A DNA stretch of 20,796 nucleotides from a virus. The stretch spans positions 1-20,796 of IMG/VR virus record IMGVR_UViG_3300030451_006131; one strand, given 5' to 3'. This document shows positions 8,022 to 13,758 of this stretch, in pieces. The notes beneath the pieces were generated by a model. The model was not told the DNA's origin, made no database searches, and saw only the letters and a program-made list of their open reading frames with translations. Made by a program: the position numbers and the translations under genes. Each line of letters begins with the position of its first letter. Position 1 is the stretch's first letter.

Positions 8022-8144
8022 GTTTAAAAACCCTCCATATTATAGTTTTATATTTAGGCATGGATGGCATACACCTATCCATATTTAAGCACAAATGTAT
8101 ATCTATGCTTGCTTTTAAATAGTACGTACTCATCGGTACTAAAC
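8022..8144 (-). other. Longest intergenic gap, with hairpin and palindrome
   Basis: 123 bases with no gene on either strand. Contents: the palindrome AGTACGTACT (8121-8130) joined to a CTATTTA element (8122-8116); a hairpin (8060-8082) with stem ATGGAT/ATCCAT, extended by two G-C pairs across a bulged A; and an AT-rich stretch TAAATATAAAACTAT (minus strand) leading into GGAGGG. I read it as the control region of the highly expressed gene that follows. No exact T4 late promoter is present. Confidence 0.4.
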
Positions 8145-8690
8145 TTAGTAGATAAAGTATTTATTTGTCCCGTTACAATAAAGCTGAATAGATGCAAAGG
8201 GCGACTTCAAAACTACTGAATTTATGCCGTCGATTGTGTCGCTTCCGGGAGCCACAACGGTGATGTTATTATTTGCTGCAGCGCCTCCTTCATCCTTTAT
8301 GACAAACGTTTGTCCACTCGATGTCGAAGATGCTGCCGGCAAAGTTATTTGTAATACACCGTTGCTAGAATCGGCGCCTATAAAAAAATCTGATGTTGTA
8401 ATAGTATAGTTTTCATTAACAAATTTTCGTACATGCTCAATGCCGGCGTTTATTCTTAGAATGTTTCCATCAAAAGTTAAATTGCTCTCGCACGTAAGAG
8501 AGTTAGCATCCCCGCCCACATTGGTAACAAGTGCATTGTTGGTAGCGTTTGATAAACGTGGAATGTTAGTGATGTTGGAGCCGTCAGAGTAATCTAAATT
8601 ACCTGAAATAATAGAACCACTGGCTAAATTAAGCCGAGTGGTTAATTTGTCTGGAAGAAAAACAGTTCCTGATAAATTATTGTATGCCAT
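8145..8690 (-). CDS. Short fibre-like protein with shared C-terminal module
   Basis: 181 residues, essentially an N-terminal adaptor plus the shared module. MAYN start; SGSIISGNLDYSDGSNITNIP (25-45) is the same fibre motif as FYGDGSNLTNLP in the 4335-5348 product; ESNLTFDGNILRIN (68-81) is a second shared block. The C-terminal module runs from about 93 (NYTITTSDFFIG) through LQITLPAASS, FVIKDEGG, DTIDGINSVVL to LYCNGTNKYFIY. The leader has GGGAGG about six bases before ATG 8690. As the smallest member of the array it shows the minimal architecture. Likely a virion surface component; no enzymatic motif. Confidence 0.7.
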   Translation of the reverse strand: MAYNNLSGTVFLPDKLTTRLNLASGSIISGNLDYSDGSNITNIPRLSNATNNALVTNVGGDANSLTCESNLTFDGNILRINAGIEHVRKFVNENYTITTSDFFIGADSSNGVLQITLPAASSTSSGQTFVIKDEGGAAANNNITVVAPGSDTIDGINSVVLKSPFASIQLYCNGTNKYFIY

Positions 8691-8710
8691 TGGGCGCCTC
8701 CCTTACTTAA

Positions 8711-9385
8711 TTAGAAGACAAACCAATTGCTACCGTTTGAATATAAACTAATCGCCGGATTGGATCCTGTTAAAATATAAAAGCTACTATTGTCAATGTT
8801 ATATCCTGCTGAGCAAGTAAGTCGAATGTTTGTGCCACCTCTTCCAACAACTTCATCTTTTACAATCAAAACAGCACCAGCACCATATGTAGCTGCAGCC
8901 GGTATATTAATCTCGACATTGTTATTAAGTGTAACCCCTAAAATATAACTTGGTACACTAGCTGTTACCTTGGCTGAATTAACTGCCGTATACATCCCCT
9001 TAAACCCGCGGACACTGACTGTTTCGGTAGTATTATCAGCCCGAAGAATCATTGTTCCGTCAACCTTGGCTACCTCTAAACTTCCTGTTCTTATGTGTCG
9101 ATCATTATTGGTGTCACCAAAGAATGTTGAACCGGTAGCATCGATCTCTGTTATGTTGTCAATATGGTAATGACTGGCAGAAACAGCGCCATTGACAACA
9201 AGTGTGCCAGTTAAAATGAGAGTATTTGCTGGGAATGTGCCATACGCTGCTGTGTGGTACATAAAATTTGCGGAGCCGGAAGTGCTACCAGCGCCCGACA
9301 TAAATTGCACGGAGCCTGTCGGCCCGAAAGCAGCACCACTAGCAGAACCGGTGCATCGTACATATGCCCAACCAAATGATGGCAT
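8711..9385 (-). CDS. Fibre-like structural protein with shared C-terminal module
   Basis: 224 residues. The N-terminus MPSFGWAYVRCTG is followed by GPTGSVQFMSGAGSTSGSANF (21-41), a segment also found in degraded form in the 5380-6507 product (NQVQFKGASGFTSSESL). NTLILTGTLVVNGAVSASHY (54-73) is a typical phage-fibre beta repeat. EIDATGSTFFGD (80-91) follows. The C-terminal module (about 138-224) includes VEINIPAAATYGAGAVLIVKD and ends LYSNGSNWFVF. The gene starts four bases after the upstream stop, with AGGA in the end of that gene as its likely ribosome-binding site. Similar proteins occur in marine T4-like phages as far as I can recall; no precise function is known to me. Confidence 0.7.
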   Translation of the reverse strand: MPSFGWAYVRCTGSASGAAFGPTGSVQFMSGAGSTSGSANFMYHTAAYGTFPANTLILTGTLVVNGAVSASHYHIDNITEIDATGSTFFGDTNNDRHIRTGSLEVAKVDGTMILRADNTTETVSVRGFKGMYTAVNSAKVTASVPSYILGVTLNNNVEINIPAAATYGAGAVLIVKDEVVGRGGTNIRLTCSAGYNIDNSSFYILTGSNPAISLYSNGSNWFVF

Positions 9386-9389
9386 CTCT

Positions 9390-9833
9390 CTATCCTACAC
9401 CTATGGAGCCAGACCAGCTAGTGCCTGTTTCGGTAGTAACCTTGTCTTTGCTGATTGTTGTCAAACCGGCAACTATATCCACATTGCTGGAGCCTTGGAT
9501 CCAAAGTTCGGTTACTTTTAACTCTAAGCGACCTGAATTTGGATAAAGTCCTGGCGCACCGCCACGATTTGGAACTAGAAAAAAGTATGGCGCATCTGAT
9601 TCCGTAATACCTCTTTCTGAGAATCCGACTTTAACTTCTCGCCCGCCGGCGGTGTCGTTGTTTATTACCATAACCCACCTAGTCACCGACGGGAAGTCTA
9701 TTCTGTTTGGGCCGGCGAGACAATTAATAGATCCGCTAGCGAACGGAATTCCACTTACTTGATACGCCGGCGCGTGGTTAAGCCCAGCTGACCGAATATG
9801 CCAGGAGGGTGTAAAGTTTTTTTCATCTGCCAT
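9390..9833 (-). CDS. Paralogue 2 of a small beta-rich virion protein
   Basis: 147 residues, closely related to the product of 9877-10320. Shared blocks are KNFTPSW, PAYxVSGIPFAxG, INC, FPSVTRW, VKVxFSExG, a second block RLExKVxExWxQGSxNVD, AGLT and the ending SWxGSxGVG. The alternation of short hydrophobic strands suggests a beta sandwich. No catalytic motif, signal peptide or membrane helix. The upstream bases AATGGAG-ATTTAAA before the ATG are also shared with the paralogue, so the duplication included the ribosome-binding site. A head decoration or collar protein is plausible from location and size, but this is inference. The gap before it contains a CTATTTA element. Confidence 0.65.
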   Translation of the reverse strand: MADEKNFTPSWHIRSAGLNHAPAYQVSGIPFASGSINCLAGPNRIDFPSVTRWVMVINNDTAGGREVKVGFSERGITESDAPYFFLVPNRGGAPGLYPNSGRLELKVTELWIQGSSNVDIVAGLTTISKDKVTTETGTSWSGSIGVG

Positions 9834-9876
9834 TTTAAATCTCCATTTTGTTTAATGATAAATAGTTGCTTTTTAT

Positions 9877-10320
9877 TTATCCAACACCAGTACTGCCTTT
9901 CCAACTTGCGCCGGCTGATGTGGATACGCTTGCTGGTACAATTCTCGTCAAACCAGCTATGACGTCGACGTTCTCGGAACCTTGCAGCCATATTTCAGAA
10001 ACTTTTACTTCTAGTCGCTGGGTGATTGGAAATGTTCCACGATTAGGCGTTATTGTCACTCTTGGCACTATAAAAAAGTTTTTACTTGAAAGGCCAGCTT
10101 CAGAAAAGGCGACTTTAACATCTCGGTTGCCGAGTAGGGCATTACCGTGATTAATAATTATTATCCACCTAGTAACAGACGGAAACTCTATTTTGACAGC
10201 CGAGCCTTGGTTGCAATTAATCCCACCTCTTGCAAAGGGTATACCAGAAACCTCATATGCTGGAGTATAGTTTAGCCCTACTCTAGAATTCCACGAGGGT
10301 GTAAAGTTTTTGTCTGCCAT
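9877..10320 (-). CDS. Paralogue 1 of a small beta-rich virion protein
   Basis: 147 residues, the first of the tandem pair in reading direction. It differs from its copy mainly in two loops: GNALLGNRD (80-88) against DTAGGRE, and PRVTITPNRGTFP before RLEVKV. The sequence KNFTPSW at the start, FPSVTRW, and EIWLQGSENVDVIAGLT near the end are conserved between the copies and so probably define the fold. It is the first gene of the structural block after the bS21 homologue. Start at ATG 10320 with GGAG nine bases upstream. Probably a capsid- or tail-associated surface protein present as two isoforms. Confidence 0.65.
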   Translation of the reverse strand: MADKNFTPSWNSRVGLNYTPAYEVSGIPFARGGINCNQGSAVKIEFPSVTRWIIIINHGNALLGNRDVKVAFSEAGLSSKNFFIVPRVTITPNRGTFPITQRLEVKVSEIWLQGSENVDVIAGLTRIVPASVSTSAGASWKGSTGVG

Positions 10321-10346
10321 TTTAAATTCTCCATTTAATTAGGTAA

Positions 10347-10595
10347 TTATCTTCTTTTTTTGTTACGGCGTTCTTGCGCTCTTTGTTTTTTTAATTCTTC
10401 ACGACGCCTGCGGCGCTCTGCTTTTGCTCTTTCTTCTCTTTTTTTAATTGATGGTTTTTTGTAATATTTTCTGTCTTTAATTTGTTCTACTATTCTTTCT
10501 TTTTTAGTTTTTTTAATAAATCTTCTAATCATTCTCTCATGATTGCCGCGGCATTCTTTTGAAGTAACCAATACGTTTGCTTTCTTTTTAGGCAT
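10347..10595 (-). CDS. rpsU: Ribosomal protein bS21 homologue
   Basis: 82 residues from MPKKK. The core matches bacterial bS21: MIRRFIKKTKKERIVEQIKDRKYYKKPSIKKR parallels [32 protein letters not shown] of E. coli S21, including the RRF, R-x-Y/F-Y-x-KPS/T and following basic segments (about residues 22-52). The C-terminus is a long Arg/Lys run, as in many bS21 proteins. bS21 sits near the mRNA exit site, and phage copies, known from pelagiphages and other phages, are thought to exchange into host ribosomes. An open GTG start 21 bases upstream would overlap the previous gene; ATG 10595, three bases past that gene's stop, is preferred and gives the usual S21 start. The gene lies between the protease neighbour and the structural block, so it would be made late with virion proteins. 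Confidence 0.82.
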   Translation of the reverse strand: MPKKKANVLVTSKECRGNHERMIRRFIKKTKKERIVEQIKDRKYYKKPSIKKREERAKAERRRRREELKKQRAQERRNKKRR

Positions 10596-10597
10596 CT

Positions 10598-11002
10598 TTA
10601 CTTCATTGCCTCCCACATGCGTGAGGCGCCACCCATTATAGAGCTAATATCAACACCAGGATCTCTAGGATCTCCCAAATCTACGGCGCCGGCTTTAGGT
10701 TCCGCGGATTCATATCCCGTCATTGGCTGCGTATCTTCAAACAAATTAACTCCGTTATAAGCATCGTTCCCAATAGCATCCATTAGCTTCCTTCGCTTTT
10801 CTGTCAAATCGGCAGGTTGTTGTTGTATTGGAGATCGTACAGGCTTTGGTGGCGGAGCGCTTTCAACAACAATATTGCTTTGATTCATCCCGCGGGCAAC
10901 CTCAGAAACAATATTAGATAAAACACCTTCCTCTATTAATACCTCGTTAATACACTCTTTGACAAGTGGTTTAATGATTTTCTTTAAATCACTTTTCTTC
11001 AT
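10598..11002 (-). CDS. Small head-cluster protein after the protease, unknown function
   Basis: 134 residues. The N-terminus SDLKKIIKPLVKECINEVL (4-22) is amphipathic and related to the MKI-type start of three other proteins here. IEEG at 23-26 fits the (L/I)-x-E cleavage pattern of gp21 proteases. The middle (50-70) is rich in Pro and Gln and probably disordered. The end VDISSIMGGASRMWEAMK is conserved-looking and hydrophobic. It overlaps the protease gene by 14 bases, so the two are probably translationally coupled. Candidates are a minor prohead core protein (T4 has gp67 and gp68 in this neighbourhood) or an internal protein. I recognise similar proteins in marine T4-like phages but know no function. 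Confidence 0.6.
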   Translation of the reverse strand: MKKSDLKKIIKPLVKECINEVLIEEGVLSNIVSEVARGMNQSNIVVESAPPPKPVRSPIQQQPADLTEKRRKLMDAIGNDAYNGVNLFEDTQPMTGYESAEPKAGAVDLGDPRDPGVDISSIMGGASRMWEAMK

Positions 11003-11600
11003 CTAAAACCTCATTTAATAATCTGTTAATTCTATCAGCGCGAGTAAACATCTTCGACTCGTTTAAATCTTTTGCTTCTCTCATCATAAAGGCGCCAGGA
11101 GTGGAGGGTTCTGAAACCATGTCAAAGCAGATCAACTGAAAGTCGTCTTCAACAATGGTTTTGCCCTTATCTTCACGCACAGAGCCCATGCCTCTAGAAG
11201 ATACTCCAACAGTAACTCCACCATTTACAAGCTCTTTGAGTATTTTTCCAGATGGTGTTTCAAGTACTTTAATTTTACCCATCACATTCTTGCCATCCAT
11301 CCATATCTCTGTAACCATATGGGATGCATTTTTAAGATTGATAACTGAATCGTCTGGGTGATCTAATTCCCCAAGAGCACGATTTTCTTTGACAAGTTTT
11401 TGATAGTTCTTAACCTCTCGCACCATTGTGCTGTGCTGATATACTCTGCCATTGCCGTTTTGTGTTTCTGTCATTTGCATGATACCCGAAAGAATCATAC
11501 CGCCGTCAGTAACATAACGCTTCTCTTCCTCAGTTAGAAGATCCTGACAAACGCCGCCATCACATAAAGCGTAATATTCTCTCAGTAGCTTTTTGGACAT
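10989..11600 (-). CDS. 21: Prohead core protease, T4 gp21-type
   Basis: 203-residue serine protease that digests the scaffold and trims head proteins during maturation. ALGELDHP (75-82) carries the catalytic His81; VGVSSRGMGSV (131-141) carries the Ser134/Ser135 nucleophile region; FDMVSEPS (159-166) completes the conserved set of the herpes-protease-like fold. ILSGIMQMTETQNGNGRVY (36-54) is the usual early strand block of this family in marine T4-like phages. The length fits T4 gp21 (212). It starts within TAATG of the previous gene (one-base overlap). The C-terminus RADRINRLLNEVLDEEK is basic then acidic and may be autoprocessed. Confidence 0.92.
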   Translation of the reverse strand: MSKKLLREYYALCDGGVCQDLLTEEEKRYVTDGGMILSGIMQMTETQNGNGRVYQHSTMVREVKNYQKLVKENRALGELDHPDDSVINLKNASHMVTEIWMDGKNVMGKIKVLETPSGKILKELVNGGVTVGVSSRGMGSVREDKGKTIVEDDFQLICFDMVSEPSTPGAFMMREAKDLNESKMFTRADRINRLLNEVLDEEK

Positions 11601-12031
11601 TATTCTGCCGCTCCAGCGCGACGATTAAGTGATTGAGTAGCGACGGCGCGTTGCAGCCCACTCAGAGCTTGCTTGATTCCAGCTGAATCTGTATCGAGTC
11701 CAAGTTTTTCAAGATCTTTAGCAAGCGACTTCAAGTGGGATTGCAAAATAGATAATGTTCTCTTCGCTAGTGCCTTGTCTGCTGTGCCGGCTTTAGTTGC
11801 CGCGGCTCTGTCTCTCATTGTTTGAGCCATTTCGTCTTCACCAGCAGCGGATGCAATGGCTCCGAGTCCCTTTTGTATTGCGCCTCTACCGGCGCCTTTT
11901 AATTTCGTTCCAACGCCAGATGCTCGGGCTTTAAGTCGATCGAGGATACCCTCGTCGATTTCGCCAGATTCAATCATCGCCTGAATTTCTTCATCGATAA
12001 TCTGTTTAATTTCTGATTCTGTTATTTTCAT
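11600..12031 (-). CDS. Small Ala/Gly-rich MKI-type protein before the protease
   Basis: 143 residues. Begins MKITESEIKQIIDEEI, the N-terminal motif shared with the 17349 and 19992 genes. A gp21-type site, I25-D26-E27 before G28, lies soon after the motif. The rest is Ala, Gly and Lys rich with helical stretches (about 88-130: KALAKRTLSILQSHLKSLAK) and a net positive charge in the middle. Good AGGGAG ribosome-binding site nine bases before ATG 12031. It touches the protease gene, so the two are probably co-translated. Size, basic character and context would suit an internal head or prohead core protein; this is inference. Confidence 0.55.
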   Translation of the reverse strand: MKITESEIKQIIDEEIQAMIESGEIDEGILDRLKARASGVGTKLKGAGRGAIQKGLGAIASAAGEDEMAQTMRDRAAATKAGTADKALAKRTLSILQSHLKSLAKDLEKLGLDTDSAGIKQALSGLQRAVATQSLNRRAGAAE

Positions 12032-12058
12032 TGTAGCTAACTCCCTTTACAGCAATGT

Positions 12059-12388
12059 CTAACTGGTTGGAGCATCCACTTTTGTGTCCATATGTTTGTG
12101 TTCATGTTTTATTCCTTCATCTCCAAAAACCATGTTTAAGATGTATGAGGTTCCTGATGATAACCATCCTAGTAAAAAGAAGTTAGCTACAGAAACGTCA
12201 AAATTAAATAGTTCCGTGAACGGAGAAAGTAGCATTAAAAACCAACCCACGTGAAATCCAACACACATTGGACAGCTAAACAGCTCTCCAAGCTTACCTT
12301 CGGTGGGTCTAATGCTATTAAATATTTTTCCGTACACTAAAACTTGCGTGAGCCCGTAAGCGGCAAGTATAAATGTTAGTAGTTCCAT
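12059..12388 (-). CDS. Small membrane protein with CPMC motif
   Basis: 109 residues from ATG 12388, which has AGAGGA four bases upstream; the frame is open through a TTG at 12403 but the ATG is better placed. Three hydrophobic segments are visible (about 3-19, 43-60, 68-87). CPMCVGFHVGW (39-49) precedes the second helix, and a His-rich tail HEHKHMD (95-101) follows the third; together they could bind a metal. The pattern 'GLTQVLVYGKIF ... LGELFSCPMC.GF' resembles DUF1360-like membrane proteins and homologues I recall from marine phages. A membrane protein inside the prohead gene run is notable because T4 proheads assemble on the inner membrane; a link is speculative. Confidence 0.6.
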   Translation of the reverse strand: MELLTFILAAYGLTQVLVYGKIFNSIRPTEGKLGELFSCPMCVGFHVGWFLMLLSPFTELFNFDVSVANFFLLGWLSSGTSYILNMVFGDEGIKHEHKHMDTKVDAPTS

Positions 12389-12395
12389 GTTTCCT

Positions 12396-12938
12396 CTATT
12401 CAAATGTGTACATGTAGTCCAAGGCGTAAGGATCTCTAATGTATCGATTACTAAGCGAGCCTTGGTTTGAAGACTGCGGTACCTCTCCCAATTCTGTCGA
12501 ATCTTCTTTGTCCGGGTGTATCAGCTCATCGTCTTCCATTGATACAATGGCTTCCATATTTTCAAAATATGGACGCTCTTCTTCTATAAACTGAGAAATG
12601 TTAATAAGAGCTAACTTCGGTGCACTTACATTTGGATCTGCAGATTCTTGTATCGCGCCTTCAATGGCACCGTAAAAAGCTCCGGCTTGCACTGACTCTG
12701 GGGTTAAGATTCCCTTTTTAATTAAATGTGACATCAACCGATTTTGTGCTCCATATACTAAATCTGACATGTTTTCTTTTGGGAACGCTACGATTTTTTT
12801 TGTGCCAGGAGATAATACAATATCTATATCTCCGTGATCAAATATCATTATATCCCCTGCAAGACTTTTTCGAGCATCGATCTCTAGTCTAACTTTTTTC
12901 TCATTAGCCTTTTCGCCTATTTTAATTAATACTGCCAT
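12396..12938 (-). CDS. Conserved head-cluster protein, unknown function
   Basis: 180 residues. A beta-rich N-terminal half (KKVRLEIDARKSLAGDIMIFDHGDIDIVL, seen in parts at 14-43) is followed by a helical segment (AQNRLMSHLIKKGILTPESVQAGAFYGAIEGAI) and an acidic tail ending YALDYMYTFE. No membrane segment or catalytic motif that I recognise. It overlaps the preceding gene by 17 bases, so the two are probably coupled. Conserved neighbours in marine T4-like phages suggest a head-assembly role between portal and protease. I do not assign a function. Confidence 0.6.
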   Translation of the reverse strand: MAVLIKIGEKANEKKVRLEIDARKSLAGDIMIFDHGDIDIVLSPGTKKIVAFPKENMSDLVYGAQNRLMSHLIKKGILTPESVQAGAFYGAIEGAIQESADPNVSAPKLALINISQFIEEERPYFENMEAIVSMEDDELIHPDKEDSTELGEVPQSSNQGSLSNRYIRDPYALDYMYTFE

Positions 12939-13758
12939 CTTGTTCGGTTTCCTTACAAAGTGATTGTATTCTTAAAACAGTAAGAATAATATTTTCGTTT
13001 ATCTCAGTATCGCGAAAACTATCTAATTTTGCGATGACTTGGTTTGTCTTATCTGTCATTTCTGAATCTTGTACTATATCTTCTTGAGTTTTTGCATTTT
13101 CAATATTTTCTCTTAAGCGTGATATTTCTTCATTTAAGTAAATTTTAAATTCAAGGGAATTATCTACAAAAGATTTGATATAAAGATTTAAAAGAGTTTT
13201 TTGCTCTTGTAAAAGTGTTCCTTCATATTTCTCATTAAACTTTTTTACAAAAGATTCAACAACAAGATCATCAATATGACTTTCTACATCGGCGGTTTCT
13301 AATTCAGAAATCAGCATATCTTCTACAACTGCTTTTTCCAAAAGAACCTTTTCTTTGGGCGCAGAAGAAAAAGAAAACATCTGGTAAATGTTAGCTAAGG
13401 ACTTATAATTTGGAACAAAATTATCAAAAACACTTGATTCAATTTCTTTATTAATAGAATGAATAAGAGAAGTCTGCTCTTTAAATAAAACTTCTGGATT
13501 TAAATAACTCTTTTGAAGGCGCGCCTCTTTTATGATATTTCTACAGTCTTCTTTATCGGCAGATTGATTTTTATATAACGACTGGTAGCATTCCAAATCT
13601 TTCCTCAAAATTGTTCCTGGCTTGAAGTGCTCTTTAATAATTGAAATAACTTTGTCGCGACGTTCACTATCTTTTTGGAGTATTGCCGATGTTCCTTCTC
13701 GAATCAATGCTTCATATACAAACGCTGTGTTTCGCTTCTTATTATATCTAGTCTTCAT
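12922..13758 (-). CDS. Conserved protein following the portal, unknown function
   Basis: 278 residues, largely helical and charged. The start MKTRYNKKRNTAFVYEALIREG is a recognisable block in proteins that follow the portal gene in marine T4-like phages; FDNFVPNYKSLANIYQMFSF (115-134) is a second such block. Long helices follow (about 190-260), including a likely coiled coil RLRENIENAKTQED. It overlaps the end of the portal gene by 11 bases. The position matches that of genes 67/68 in T4, which encode prohead core components, but I see no sequence relation to them. Codon and base composition are more AT-rich than in the neighbouring portal gene. Confidence 0.65.
   Translation of the reverse strand: MKTRYNKKRNTAFVYEALIREGTSAILQKDSERRDKVISIIKEHFKPGTILRKDLECYQSLYKNQSADKEDCRNIIKEARLQKSYLNPEVLFKEQTSLIHSINKEIESSVFDNFVPNYKSLANIYQMFSFSSAPKEKVLLEKAVVEDMLISELETADVESHIDDLVVESFVKKFNEKYEGTLLQEQKTLLNLYIKSFVDNSLEFKIYLNEEISRLRENIENAKTQEDIVQDSEMTDKTNQVIAKLDSFRDTEINENIILTVLRIQSLCKETEQDGSIN

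Noticed and set aside
8031-8045. A TATAAT box just before the 6618-8021 gene
   Set aside because: Transcription from it would start within or after the ribosome-binding site, so it cannot serve that gene well. It is probably chance in an AT-rich leader.
1634-9385. Diversity-generating retroelement acting on the fibre genes
   Set aside because: No reverse transcriptase or accessory gene is present, and I see no near-identical template/variable repeat pair with adenine-biased differences.
10347-10595. Interpreting the basic 82-residue protein as a DNA-condensing or protamine-like internal protein
   Set aside because: The RRF and KYYKKPS core with its spacing matches bS21 specifically, which simple basic composition would not explain.
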